Source of the DNA: Dillenia suffruticosa
Taxonomy: Eukaryota; Streptophyta; Magnoliopsida; Dilleniales; Dilleniaceae
DNA length: 64,000 nucleotides
NCBI GenBank assembly: GCA_033439265.1
Contig: JAVTVX010000035.1
Coordinates: 19,246,001-19,310,000 of the forward strand
Direction: 5' to 3'
Of this stretch, positions 1-11,780 are shown in pieces (the first letter of the stretch is position 1; every line of letters begins with the position of its first letter). The position numbers and the translations under genes were made by a program. The notes under the pieces were generated by a model, which made no database searches, was not told the DNA's origin, and saw only the letters and a program-made list of their open reading frames with translations.

Positions 1-1670
1 TATTACTCTTTCCAATAATTACATTGCATGGCTCATAAGTTTAACTTTTCGATAGTTTGAGCAATCTTGTATGCCTCATTTATTCTATATAGTGGTACAA
101 TTATACTCTCCCTCCATATTTGGGGCATTCTCTTAATTTGTCAAATTTTGTTAAAAATATCCGTTAACATTAATATATCAAATTCATCCAAACATTTTCA
201 CACTTCTATGGGAATATCATCTGGTCCTATGGTTTTATTATTCTTCATTCTTTTTTAAGCCTCCTTAACTTCATGGGAATGAATCCTACGTTTAAAGTCT
301 CTATTAATCTCTTATATAGGTATATCGATATTTTCTATATCTGTTGTACTCTTAACATTAAAGAGATGATCGAAATAATCCTTTCAACACTTTCTTATGT
401 CATCATTCTTTACAAATATACTATTGGTTTCGCTCTGAATACATCTAATACCATTTAGATCTCTTCCCTTTTTCTCCCTTAATTTGGCAATTCTGTAGAT
501 CTCTCTTTCTCTGTCTTTAGTCTCTAGTCTCTAGTCTCTTGTATATTTCATTATACACTTTACTCTTTGATTTTTGGATAATCTTATTCACATCTTTTTT
601 TACACTTTTGTATTTTTCATATGTATCACTATTACTATTACCTTTAAACTTCTTAGAACACTTTCGTTTGGTTCGGATGACAATTTGTTTTTCTTCATTC
701 CACCACCATGATTTCTTGCCTATGGGGACCGGACCGTTAGATACACCAAAAATCTCCGTACTTATATTCTTAACATTAGTAGACATCTCTTCCCACATTG
801 TTTCCGAATCACCATTACTGGACCAATTTGCTATTTGAATTAATTTATCTCTAAAGATAGTCATCTTTTCTTCTTTTAGATTCCACCACTTAATTCTTGA
901 CTCCACAAATGGATGACACTTCTTTTCCTTTTAGACACACATATATCTAGGACTAGGAGTCTATACTGAGTTGCTACATTTTCCCTCGGTATAAGCTTAT
1001 AATCCTTACGGGTCATTTTATCATCTCTCCTAATGAGAAAGAAATCTATTTGACTAGCATTAGATCCGCTTTTATATGTAACTAAGTGCGCATCTTTTTT
1101 CTTAAAGATAGTGTTTAAAAGTATCAGATCAAATGCTGTGGCAAATTCTAAAATAGTATCTCCTGCCTCATTTCTACAACCAAATCCAAAGTTTTCATAT
1201 ACAACTTCGAATTCTTCATTCCTCTCTCCAACATGTCCATTTAAATCTCCTCCAATAAATAACTTCTCTACGCTAGGTATGGTTTGATAAATTCATCTAA
1301 ATCCTCTAAAAATTGTCTTTTACTAATTGCATCTGTGCCTATTTGGGGCGTACACACACTGACTATATTAATTACGTTTTCTCAATCTACTAACTTAACA
1401 AACATAATTCTATCTCCCTTCCTTCTTATCTCTATTACATCCTCTAGTAGATCCTTATGTGTAATTATTCCTACCCCATTCTTAGTTCTATCCCTATTTG
1501 TATACCAAAGCTTATGACCATAAGGTTCTACTACTTTAGCCTTATCCCCCACCCACCTAGTTTCTTGAAGACACAAGATATGATTCTTTCGTCTATTCAT
1601 TGTTTCTCCTCTCTCTCCTAACTTGCCTATCAAAGATCCTATATTCAATTTTACTTTTTCTATATTTATT
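1..1670 (-). mobile_element. Decayed RTE-type LINE (endonuclease plus start of RT)
   Basis: Read on the minus strand, this is the ORF2 of a non-LTR retrotransposon running off the left edge of the window. From 1648 downward come the apurinic endonuclease motifs LQETRWVG and NGVGI, then GGDLNGHVG near 1230 and SQIDFFLIRRDD near 1045. A linker follows (129-residue open stretch 906-517), then the start of reverse transcriptase with GPDDIPIEV near 215 and NYRKVKLMSHAM near 30. The motif order and wording match the plant RTE clade, whose endonuclease is often mis-annotated as craniofacial development protein 2-like. There are several in-frame stops and frame changes, so it is dead. The 5' end fades at about 1670 and the 3' end lies outside the window. 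It sits antisense inside an intron of the MBD gene. Confidence 0.85.
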
Positions 1671-2430
1671 TATTTTATTCACTAGTATGTTGTTTCAATT
1701 CTTTTCTTGAATGTATTTACTCGTTCCAACAATATGATTGTAATCATAACAGCAATTCACTTAGTCGTTAAAAGGAGTCAGTTGCTTGATGGGCTTACTG
1801 CATGGATAAGTTGTGCAGTGCAGAAGCTTGTTATTTCATACCTAATACTACTAGCACTCTTTAGATATAGGCTGAGCTGTTGATTGTTTATCTGAATGAG
1901 AATGTGAAAACAGCTTCCAAGTGGAAGTCCTGTCTTGTGTTTAACTCCATGTTGGATATATAGCCCTCATGCAACCTTTATCCAACATGTTCTAGATATT
2001 GCCATGGGACATGTCCTTTATTGAGATAGTTGCTTTTTAGTTATATAGTTTTGTTATTTTCTAATTTTGAAATATTTATAACTAAGTTATTGATATGATA
2101 TGAACTTTGGTATTGTATACATTAAAGATGCAATACTTCAACATTTATCTTGCCACTGTTGTCGTGTCCTTTTCTTTAAACATATGTTGTATTCTTATGT
2201 CTTTATTCCATGTCTAGATGTGTACTTCGTGTCATGGCAGCAAGATCCAAACAATTTGAAACTATATTCTGCTTGGCTGACTATGCTGGGTTAAATTTGC
2301 TGGCCATTGACCTATGTTATCCTTGTGTCTTTTAGTTGGAAAATATTAGTGAGCCTAATTTAGGAAATTTGGGTTTCTCATTGTTAAATGCTATCTGGTT
2401 AATTTTCTGATCTTCTCTTTGATATCTCAG
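1671..2430. other. Intron sequence upstream of MBD exon
   Basis: No coding exon, RNA gene or clear repeat is visible between the LINE remnant and the MBD exon starting at 2431. The sequence is T-rich and intron-like, ending in a polypyrimidine tract and the acceptor ATCTCAG. The earlier exons of the MBD gene must lie left of the window. Confidence 0.5.
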
Positions 2431-3411
2431 GTATTATGCTGCACCAACTGGCAAGAGACTTCGCTCAATGGTTGAGATTCAAAAGTATGTTCCTTTACAT
2501 TAGGGTCGATAGTTTGTAGATTGTAGAATTCTACTATTGTTGTCTTTGTAGATTGCAGAGTTCTACTATTGTTGTCTTTGTTGTTGCCTGATGATATGCC
2601 ATGGAATGCATGTGCTGTTCTGGTTTTACTTGGCTGAAATTGTGCTTGTTGCTTTGAAGGTTTTTGCTTGAGAACCCTGAGTATATCCAGCAGGGAGTGA
2701 CGCTATCACAGTTTTCATTTCAAATACCTAGACCTTTACAGAAAAACTATGTAAGAAAGCGCAATGCTCGTAATTCTGCTTTAGAAGATGTCTCTAATCC
2801 AGTTATTTCAAGGCCACTCGCTGCAGGTATTTTGATACAGCTGGTTTTTTCTGAATATAACTCTATGGTTAGCAAGCATAGAAAACTCCATTAATATTGT
2901 TGGAATAAGGAGGTCTAATCTTGTAACAAGGTTAAGATCCTGTGATTGATGTGGTGCTCAGTTTGTGATTGATGATAGGTAGGATAAAGAAGGGTGTTGG
3001 ATGTAGTGGTATTGTTTGTTTCTAGACTGTGATCTCTTTGTTAGGGTATTAGAAACTATATATATATATATAGGGGTTGGGGGAAGTAGAAACTAGTAAT
3101 ATATCTGGTTTATCTCTTTAATAATTGTCACAGTTTCATAAATGCTGTAAGACATAGTATGATGGTGATATTTAGATGTTGAGGCAAGTCTAGATTTTGT
3201 TCTTCCTAACATGCACATTCTAACTTGTTTCATTCTGGAAAATTCAAATGACAATAACAATTCTGTTGCAGTGAACCCCATATCATGGTTAGGTCCTTCA
3301 GAGATGAACGCTGGCGAACCAAGCCAATCCAGTCCATACTTTGATAGTCCAGTTTTGGAGAATGTTGATCAAGCAACAAAAAAGCAAGCTAGAAGGGCAC
3401 CTAAGCAGTAA
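2431..3411 (+). CDS. Methyl-CpG-binding-domain protein, 3' part (last three exons)
   Basis: Three exons, 2431-2484, 2660-2826 and 3272-3411, join in frame through GT-AG introns and end at TAA. The first gives the MBD core (YYAAPTGKRLRSMVEIQK). The second continues LLENPEYIQQGVTLSQFSF and the basic RPLQKNYVRKR. The last encodes a Ser/Pro-rich tail starting VNPISWLGP and ending KKQARRAPKQ. This combination is typical of plant MBD proteins related to Arabidopsis MBD1/2/4, which usually have an N-terminal CW-type zinc finger. That part, and the start codon, are outside the window. The expected role is a nuclear reader or chromatin adaptor. The last exon is duplicated about 9.8 kb downstream at 13116-13255. 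The exact family member is not resolved. Confidence 0.85.
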
Positions 3412-5964
3412 CTAGTTTGCAAAGGGCAGGAGGCAAAGACAGATTTGTCAGCATGGCATAGTTCATATGATGTGCAAGTTTCGTTTTTTGGCACAAAGGA
3501 AGTTTAGTGTTCTGTGCGGGTAATCTCTTGCATTTTGTCTATTGAACCACAGTAATATCCTTGTTTCTACAGTTGGAAAAAAGAAAGAGGAATTTTTTTT
3601 TTTTTTTTTTGGGTTGGGGTTGGGGTTGGGGAGGGCACTAACTCTTCGGTGAATATCAGGGTGATATTCTGGGGAAGGTCCAATGATGTATGATATACAA
3701 CTGAATGTCTGGATAACTTTTATACAAAGAAAATGGGGTATCTGTCTTTCAATTTTTTTGTTTATACCTGAATATTATCCAAAAGTGTTATCTGGATGTT
3801 GGATAACTGTCCTCTGGATCCATGTGGTTCTCTTTATTCTTTGGCAATTTTCTTTTCAGATAACATCACGTCTTTGCTTTAGGGTTACTGGGTAAGGACC
3901 CCCTCCCCTTTTCTTGTCCACCTGCATAAGGACTTTGGTCAAGTAAAAATATGCTTCCTAGGAAGTCTGCATGATAAATAAGATGGTCTTTGGCTGTGGC
4001 CAATGTAGATGTGATTAATGTAGTTTCGTGCTCTGCTAAGTTTCTTATTTTTTCTCGCATGGTCATTTGTCCATTTTGTGCATGTTGTTCTCTCTCTCTC
4101 TATAAATCTAGGATGGAAAGTTAAGACTTCCGTTGAGACCAGGTTCTGGAATTGTGGTTGAGACCATGTTGAATGATAACATTTCTCTCTCCTGCAAATT
4201 GATTTGTGCACAACAATCATATTTAACGTCAGGGATAGTAAAATGCTTTAGAACCTGGAGTTACAGCGCTAGATCATGCTTGCAGGGGCAAGGAGAGAAC
4301 GATAATGGTGTCGGTTAAAAAAATTTTTCCATCCATGTATTAGTTTTCACTGTGATGTAAACAAACTCTAGGCAATTTAATGATCATGAAAACTGTTTAG
4401 AATCGAACAAAACACAAGAATCAGCCGGTCATAATCTATGAAGGTTCCCCCCCCCCCCAAAAAAAATATATAACACTATATGGGTTTCTAGAGAAACTGT
4501 AATGCTGCCACTCCTACAAAATCAAATGCAATCCGCACGTAAAATAAGCCTAGATGACGCTCTGCATGAGTGAGATTTCTCATTTCTTTTGGATCATCCA
4601 CTGAAAACAAGTCCATCCAACATCCATAACTCACATTATCAGTAATCAAGTGTGACGAAGTGGAACTGTGACTTTGCATAGAATGCAATTTGTTAGTGAA
4701 AGGGATATTCAAGAGAGGTAGCCAATATAGAGAAAAGCATAAAGCGGTTGCAGTTTGGACAACTGGGTGGTCTTCACAAAGACCGAGCACACCCTGAACT
4801 TGGTCTTCACAAAGATATGCAGAGGATCAACAATGGGTACAGAAATCAGCGGTTGAAAATTTTGTTAAACCAATGTTAACCTAGAATACCAGCCGAATAA
4901 ACAGGCATGTTGATCTTGTTTTCCTATGCTTCTCAAATTAGACCCACATTAGCATTAGTTCAAGGATCAACTGATAAAATTAAGACCAGTGGGTAGAAGG
5001 AAGTTCAAGTCCCATGCATAAAACAAAATAATATTAATAATTCTTGTAAATTATATATTATGCATATTAATTTATGGGCTGTTAGAAGTGAATAAAAGCA
5101 GAGGTTAACTCAATTGGTAAAGAACAAATTCATTTGAGCAAAATTATCTCCAAACGGAAACCAAAAAGCCTTCTAAATGTTTTTTACTTGAGTATTAAGA
5201 ATGACAATGAGTTTGAATGTAGAAGCACTTTAACCACAAAAATCAAGGCCAACAATTTGGAGGAGTTATCCAAAGGCATCTTAGCATGATATCTTAAAAG
5301 ATTTATCTATCTCCTATGGATAAGAAATGCCAGAAAACTCCACAGCAACAAGTGAAGAGTCAGGTACCTATTTCAAACAAATCGCAAGCAGCCTGTCCAA
5401 CTTGATCAGCAAAGCCCTAGATTAAGGCTCCGCGTTAAAATAAGGAAAGCATTTAAGCTGGCTAAGATAAATTGGCTGATTTAAACGTACTAAGGGGAGA
5501 AGGATGTATAACAATTGTCCGCAACACACTTCGAAGCTCTGTCAAAAAATTGTTTTTAGCAGTGCAACATGGTACAAGTTCCACCAGGAAGATGTCATCT
5601 AGCATGGTGCCTCTCTTAGCCACAGAACTTAGGTCTTGTTTAAAATGTCAATAAATGTGAAAAAAGGGGTCAGAAGAAAGCCATTCTAAATATGGTTTCT
5701 TTCCTTTACGGAGACTGTAAACATAATTAACCGGTGCCAATTTCCTCCTTCCACTCATCACCAAGTGTTGGCACATCACTCAGCGTAAAAGAGGGTCATT
5801 ATCCAGTGAATTTGACCAATAAAGTTGCTCTAAAATCATGAGCCAAACCATGTAAACAATATGCTTAAGAATAGGACCAATACACCCATTTCACATTCAC
5901 TTGTATAATTGAATCATTGTTTGGTTGTTATGTCATCCCCAATCCATAGTGGATTCAGTGTGGC
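3412..5964. other. Convergent 3' region between MBD and decarboxylase genes
   Basis: This holds the 3' UTRs of two convergent genes and no other coding sequence that I can support. Homopolymer runs occur at 3594-3610 (T), 4447-4458 (C) and elsewhere, with a short CT run near 4090. It is shared with arm 2 at 13256-16160, where two SINEs have been added and about 36 bp around 4697-4732 is missing. Confidence 0.6.
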
Positions 5965-7885
5965 TCACACAGTGCACACAATCAAAGTAGAGAGAAGAGG
6001 ATCTGAAGCTCCACTTATGACAGCACCTTCTCTTTGAACCTGCAGTAGATAATCCAATGCCCTCCTTGTGATAACTTCACCAGGAATGAGTACAGGTATT
6101 CCAGGTGGGAATGGGCAAATTAGCTCCCCACTTATCTGCCCAAGGCAATTAGAGATTGCCATTCTCCTTTTACTTGCAAAGAAGGCCTCCCTAGGGTTCA
6201 AGCCCATGTTAACATCATCAAAGGGAGCACAGTGACCAACCTTTACCCTGGTTTCCTCTATCCCCATCGGCAGTAAAGCATTCGGTAAATGCTTCATTCC
6301 CAGCACAAGTTTCTGGACATGTTCTTTATGTGTTCCAAGATTAATCACGAATGTAATTGAACAGGTTCCAACCAATTCAGACTTAATCAGATATTCTCTA
6401 AATAACATATCATCTGCTTCATAACCAGATAGACCAAGCTTCCATGTGCCAATAGTCACCCTCAAGGGGTCAATGACAGGAAAAGCTGAGGAGCTTGGAA
6501 AGTCAAGAATTGATACACCGGGAATCCTTCTTATCTGATCTCTGGCACCTATTGCCATTTCTATTGCTTCATTGAAAATAGTTCTTGGGTTTTCACCAAG
6601 TTGAGCTCTAGCAGCATCCAGTGATGCCAAAAGCAGGTAACTTGGGCTGGTGCTTTGAAGCATTTGAAGACACTTACAGATTCTCTCTCTATCTACTAGG
6701 TTGCCTGACATATGTAACATAGATGATTGTGTCAAAGAACACAATACCTTGTGAGTGGATTGTATAGCTAGATCTGCCCCTTGCTGGAGAGCCGAATTGG
6801 GCAGCTGGGCATGAAATCCAAAATGGGCTCCATGAGCCTCATCAACAATTAGAGGGATTCCATGAGAATGACACAGCTCAGATATCTCGCTCAGGTTGCT
6901 GCATATACCATGGTAAGTAGGGGAAGTAATGAAAACTGCAGAGGCTCTCTGACCTTTCATATTCAATTCCTTGATTGCTCTTTCAACCTGTTAATCATCA
7001 ATGTCAAATTATAGGAGATAATGCCAGAATGCTGTTGACCACTTAAAAACAATTTATGTTAGCATGGTTATATATGGACCAAATAAGGTGGTGACTCAAA
7101 TGACCAAATGCCCTAGAACCATGGTTTCATGTTATGGCTTTTGGCTTAATTGTGGGAGGAAACCATGGCTATAGTCCAATCCATCAATATGGTTGCCAAA
7201 ATCTAGTCTAGGTCTTATTTGTCTTCCCTGTTTATATCTGCTCTAGACTTGCCTGCAATGGAGTGACCCCACCAGCAATGTCCCACTCAGAATCATATTC
7301 AGGAATAACGTACTTTGGAAGAGCACCCGTCAGCGTCAGTGCAGATATGGCTGATATATGTGAATTACGAGGAAGAATAAGAGAATCCCCAGGGGAACAA
7401 GTGGCCATGATGGCTGCTTGGATTCCACAAGTGGTGCCCCCAACGAGAAACCATGTCTCTGATGACCCAAATAGTTTGGATGCCTGCACTTGTGCATCTA
7501 AAATTGGGCCCTCAGGTAAGAAGAGGTTATCGAGCTCAGGAAGTGCCGAAAAATCATGAATGAAAGGCTTCATTCCAATAAGTTTTGTCAATGATGAAGG
7601 TGCTGCATGTCCCCTATTATGCCCTGGGAAATGAAAACTGGCAACATTTTGTTGTGCTGAAGCTTTTAATGCACTGACCAGAGGAGGAAGCTGACCTTGA
7701 TTATTTCCCAGTAAAGTGCCTTCCAGAATATCATCCTCTGAGATTTGTTGCTGTTTAGCTTTATCTATTTCACTTCTTTCCTGCATTACATTTTTAGCAT
7801 AAGCTGTTTGAGAACTTCCCGATAACCTTGATTCTGTTAAACAAGAATTATGGGCTTTACTATCACTGATTCGGCATGATGCCAT
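5965..7885 (-). CDS. Bacterial-type Orn/Lys/Arg decarboxylase, copy 1
   Basis: Two coding exons, 7885-7253 and 6987-5965, encode 551 residues. The start ATG at 7885 is preceded directly by an in-frame TGA, which supports it. The N-terminal 60 residues are Ser-rich and could be an organelle-targeting region. Next come the group-I PLP decarboxylase signatures: SFHFPGHNRGHAAP, the glycine-rich GGTTCGIQAA, SPTYHG, VDEAHGAHFGF, and the PLP-lysine motif STHKVL with Lys at about residue 291. The C-terminal domain ends CPFPPGIPVLIPGEVI. This is the fold-I (aspartate-aminotransferase-like) family of bacterial lysine, ornithine and arginine decarboxylases, not the fold-III family of classic plant ADC and ODC. 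It should release CO2 from a basic amino acid to give a diamine, but the substrate cannot be read from sequence. The intron has a GC donor. Confidence 0.9.
6988..7252 (-). other. GC-AG intron of decarboxylase copy 1
   Basis: The only donor that joins the two reading frames in phase is CAG|GCAAGT at 7253/7252. The acceptor is TTAACAG before 6987. The join gives TPLQ-VERAIKEL, and no GT donor nearby keeps frame. GC-AG introns are a minor U2-type class that need a strong flanking consensus, and this site has it. The same junction is kept in copy 2 (17449/17448). Confidence 0.8.
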
Positions 7886-9193
7886 TCATGGGTGCACAGA
7901 AAAAACATCACCTTACTCTGTAGTCTGCCTATCAACTTGCAGAAAACCAATCATGTTCATCACATCTCGTGAAGCAGACAGATATTAGTGTAACTCAACC
8001 AATTACCACAGCTTGCAAAAGTTCACAACAATCAACAGCCCTTCACTGGGGCATCAAGACCATAGAAAGTGCCCAATGCAACTACAGCATTTGTGATACA
8101 CGCATGTGTGCATGCACATGTATGTATTCCAGGAATTGGATGATGTCTAATGCATCCACATGACAAACAAGTTTGGCTTTAGTACCTATAGACACATGTG
8201 ATGCATCATTGTTGCATTAAATCTTTAGAGAACTGTATTGGCATCATATTATTGCAATCTCTTCTCCACTTCCTCACAGACAAGAATCAAGTTATGAATT
8301 CAAAAATAAGGACAAATGGTAACTATTTGAAATGCATATTATTTCTCCTTGTCTTAAAAGTAGAAGAACAATTCACCATGTCCACCCTATCAGTATTTTT
8401 ATAAATTTTTTTGAACTTTAATATCCTATAAATAAAAAATAATCAAGAAATCTAACTAAACAATTGTTGTATGATCAAGACTCTCTAAAACATGCAATCA
8501 ACAAGAATTTGGATGCGTTCGGATCTGGTCTCACACACTCTTAAATCCTCTTACAACCTCTATTTTGTGCTATTCCCCTAGAAACATACATCAGTTCTAA
8601 CAGGACAACTAAAATTTCAACATAAAAGGTTTCTATACTGTCATTATTCCAAAAATCTTGGGTTTCAACGACCTCTTAGTTGCCAGATATCCATTAGAAC
8701 ATGGACCAGAACAAGTCAAATTGTATGTATCTTTTATATCCACTGGTAGCACAAAAGTTCCCGGTGCATGTAATGGATTTAGCTACTCCTAAACCCAAGA
8801 TCATTAAACAATCTAAATGTATTCAAGTTTTGCGAACTGTAATAAGTACAATACAAACATGGGTTTAGTGACTATAGTCTTATAAAACCCAATGTTCACG
8901 AAATTGGGCTCTTAATGGACACCAGAAGATGTGCAGTGAGTGAAGATACCCAAAGAAAATCTATAATAAGAAAACCTCAGCAAGAACCGAGGCCATCAAA
9001 GTACGCGGATTTTTTTATGGTGGGGGGGAGGTTCGGGTTTTAGGCATAAAACAGAGAAAACCAATAAATTTCAGATATCCTTATTATGCTAACAGCATTG
9101 AATCGGTGAAAATTGTTGTCTATATATATAATGAAGAGAGAAAAACTAAAAACCATAGTGATAATGAGATGAAAGCTTGGAAAGATTACCCAC
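7886..9193 (-). other. Probable 5'-UTR intron of decarboxylase copy 1
   Basis: This lies between the start-codon exon and an upstream leader exon whose donor reads CCCAG|GTGGGTAATC at 9194/9193. No coding sequence is recognisable inside. It is collinear with 18082-19395 in arm 2. The acceptor near the ATG is not certain. Confidence 0.55.
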
Positions 9194-9425
9194 CTGGGAA
9201 ACACGACAAACTGATTTTTTGATAAACCCTTTTATCCTCCAGTTACTTTCCAGATTGAATCCCAAACACTGCAAGTGAGAAAGAGAGAGAGAGAGAGAGA
9301 GATAAGTAACCGGTACAAATGAAAAGGTAGTGGCAGCAATAGGAGTAGTCGAGAGACCAATGGCAAAGATGGGGAGAAGATAGAAGCCATTCGTCGGAGA
9401 GAAAATATCAAACGATTCGAGACAT
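9194..9425 (-). other. Probable 5' leader exon of decarboxylase copy 1
   Basis: A stretch conserved with arm 2 (19396-19620) ends at a strong donor, CCCAG|GTGGGTAATC, on the minus strand and carries a GA run (CT on the transcript) at about 9282-9301. The frame through it has stops in copy 1, so it is probably untranslated. The transcription start is not determined. Confidence 0.5.
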
Positions 9426-10618
9426 GAAAATAACTTTTTTTTTTTTTTTAAATAACACAATTTAAAAATTTTTTCAAAACTTAGTATTCACGTATTGAGT
9501 TTTCAAAACTCGACATGCACTGTTTATATCCAGTTTCATGTCGAGGTTTGAAAACTCGACATGTGAGTGTTAGATTTAAAAATAAATTTTCAATAGTGTC
9601 GTTTTAAAATTATTTTTAAAAAATAAAGCCATTTCCATACATGGCTCAAACAATTGTCACTCTACTTGTACTTCAAGCTTTGTAAGAAAAAAACCGTATT
9701 TAAAAAAAAATTAAAAACAATATAGTGAGAAAAATATTCCCGATATAACCCCAAAATATCAAAATTTGGCCTAAAAATAAAGCATATCGAGTCTTGAAAA
9801 CTTGATATGCCATGTCGAGTTTTCAAGACTCATGTCAAGTTTTCAAAACTGGATATATACTCTCTCTCTTGAGCTTTTTACGAAAATAGCCGTGTTTAAA
9901 AAAAATTAAAAACAACACAGTGAGTGGGTGGGTAGTTGGGTGAGAGAGAGAGAGAGGACCTTCCCTCTCTCTCGTTGAATTTTGGCAGAGAGAGATAGTG
10001 GGAGGGAGAGTAGAGAGAGAGGGAGGGAGGGAGGGAGGGAGGGAGGGAGGGAGAGAGAGAGAGAGAGAGTGGGTCCCTTTGTCTCTCTTATTGAATGGAG
10101 GGGGAGGGGGAGGGAGGGAGAGAGAGAGAGAGGGTGCGTTGGATTTTAGGGGAAAGAGAGAGAGGGTGCTGGGTGAAAGAGAGGGGGAAGGAGAGGGTTC
10201 ACGATCCTCGCCCCGTGTTAGGGGTCTCGCGTCTCGCTTGCCCCAAACAAAAGCCAAAGAGATTTGGGTCAAGTGACATCTTCCTTTTCTCTTATATAAT
10301 AAATTCGGATTCGAATCTCAATATATACGAAAAAAATAGAAACTATGTACGAAAATAATTTTTTAAAAAATTATATTCTAAAACAATACGATTTAAAAAA
10401 AAAATTTGTAAACTTAGCACACACATGTTGAGTTTTAAAAACTCGATATGTACTATTTATTGAATAATACAATACTGTTCATATCCAATCTCATATCGAG
10501 TTTTGAGTTTTGAAAACTCGATATGTGACCTTGAAATATGTTCAATTTTAAAAACTCAATATATGAATATTAGATTTGAAATTTTTTTTAACAATATTGT
10601 TTTAAAAATAAAAACCTA
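9425..10618. repeat. Arm-1-specific repeat block with palindromic modules and GA/GGGA satellite
   Basis: Absent from arm 2 except for a shared stretch of about 30 bp near 9645-9674. It holds three clusters (about 9492-9572, 9781-9858, 10421-10530) of variants of a near-palindrome, CGAGTTTTCAAAACTCG with flanking ACATG or ATATG. These surround a purine-rich block at about 9937-10200 with GA and GGGA microsatellites. Short phrases such as AAATTAAAAACAA followed by GTGAG recur at about 9703 and 9903, so the block looks built by local duplication. I do not recognise the family. It directly abuts the promoter of decarboxylase copy 1. Confidence 0.7.
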
Positions 10619-11374
10619 ATGGCTAACGGTCCAAAAGAAGCTCCTCTAAGTGTCGAGCCATGTGCTTTCCGTTTTTCAACGTTATTCATCCATAATCTTA
10701 TGGGACGTGGTGCCCTAAATTATTATTATTATTTTTATTTATAAGACTCACACTTAAAATAAAAAAATCATTAGATACAATTAAATATTCAGTATAATTC
10801 CACCACTAATATTTAATTGTTCTACAAATAATAGATTATGGTTTTGGAGCACATGTGATTTTCAACCCCAACTCTCGTCATCACATATCTCTAATTTACA
10901 TCGCAAAATTGTTTTTCATTAAATTAGTGCATTTATTATAAAATAACTAAATCACTTTTTAATATTTTTTAAAACTATCATTATTCGATAATTAAAATTT
11001 AATTCGAATTGAGTTATACTCTTATGGAGCAACACTTTTACTGTGCCTATTTTCTCTATACATAAGAATATGAATTTAAAAATTTATTTAAATTGTATCA
11101 GTAATCACAAGATAAATTAAAAGTTATATTATTTTTAGTATTTATTTTTCTTCTAATTGTATTGTTGTGATCCTTTTAATTTGTTTGGTGTTTATTTTTA
11201 TTTTTTATTTTTTTATTTTTTTGTAATGCTAATAAGGAAGATAAAATGAGACAACAATTTACCTCTTTATATGCAAGTATTACTATCATTTTGCCTAATT
11301 TACTATTAGTTTATATGTTGCATATACATATTTTTTGAACAATTATGTTCTTATTTATTAATTATAAATGAATA
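10619..11374. other. A+T-rich intergenic DNA shared by both arms
   Basis: Collinear with about 19769-20790 in arm 2, where a SINE is inserted at 20116-20325. I see no gene or RNA. Confidence 0.6.
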
Positions 11375-11579
11375 ACAACAACAACAAATCGAGCCTTATT
11401 CTCAAAATTTGGGATCGGTCATTTGAGAGACAAATTTATATAAGAGAGAAAAACAAGAATAAAATATATATAGATAAAAATAAATAAAAAGAAAAATAAA
11501 ATAAATAAAATAAAATAAGAGAAAAATAAAATAAAAATAAATAAAAGTTAATAGATAAATATCATAAATATATTGATTT
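11375..11579 (+). mobile_element. Short (ACA)n-headed retroelement, member 1
   Basis: An insertion of about 205 bp, present in arm 1 and absent from arm 2, starts with ACAACAACAACAAATCGAGC and ends in an A-rich tail of AAATA and AAATAAA units. It is bounded by near-identical 15-16 bp direct repeats (AATTATAAATGAATA at 11360-11374 and AATTTATAAATGAATA at 11580-11595), as expected for target-primed retroposition. A second member lies at 47344-47450. The head sequence (CGAGCC...TTTGGGATCGG) resembles the 3' terminal region of plant RTE LINEs, so it may be a 5'-truncated LINE tail or a SINE using that tail. Confidence 0.75.
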
Positions 11580-11780
11580 AATTTATAAATGAATATAAAT
11601 TAAAAAAAATCGGCCATTTGGGTTGATTATTCTCACTCTTGTGCCTTCTGTGGATGTGATTTAATCCCTACTCTATAAAAAAGCATACACGGGAAGAGTT
11701 AACTTTTAAATTAGAGCCCACAGTTACGGATTAGTTGAACTTTCAGAATTGATCGTTAAGTATAAGAAAAAAATAAAATA

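Larger units (their letters stand above)
3100..11780. repeat. Segmental duplication, arm 1
   Basis: From about 3103, inside the last MBD intron, to about 11780 this sequence is collinear with about 12951-20965. Matching landmarks are the last MBD exon (3272 and 13116), the decarboxylase stop (5965 and 16161), the 5' leader exon donor (9194 and 19396), and distal A+T-rich DNA (10621 and 19771). The offset changes in steps, +9844, +10196, then +9150, and visible insertions or deletions account for the steps. Arm-1-specific additions are a repeat-rich block at about 9425-10618 and a small retroelement at 11375-11579. Confidence 0.93.

Noticed and set aside
7263..7559. 98-codon open frame antisense to the decarboxylase, repeated at 17459-17755
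   Set aside because: It is a shadow of the conserved coding exon on the other strand, with no independent features.
9835..10358. Overlapping open frames on both strands through the GA/GGGA tract
   Set aside because: They are low-complexity translations (Ser/Leu/Pro or Arg/Glu/Gly runs) of a purine repeat, open in several frames at once.
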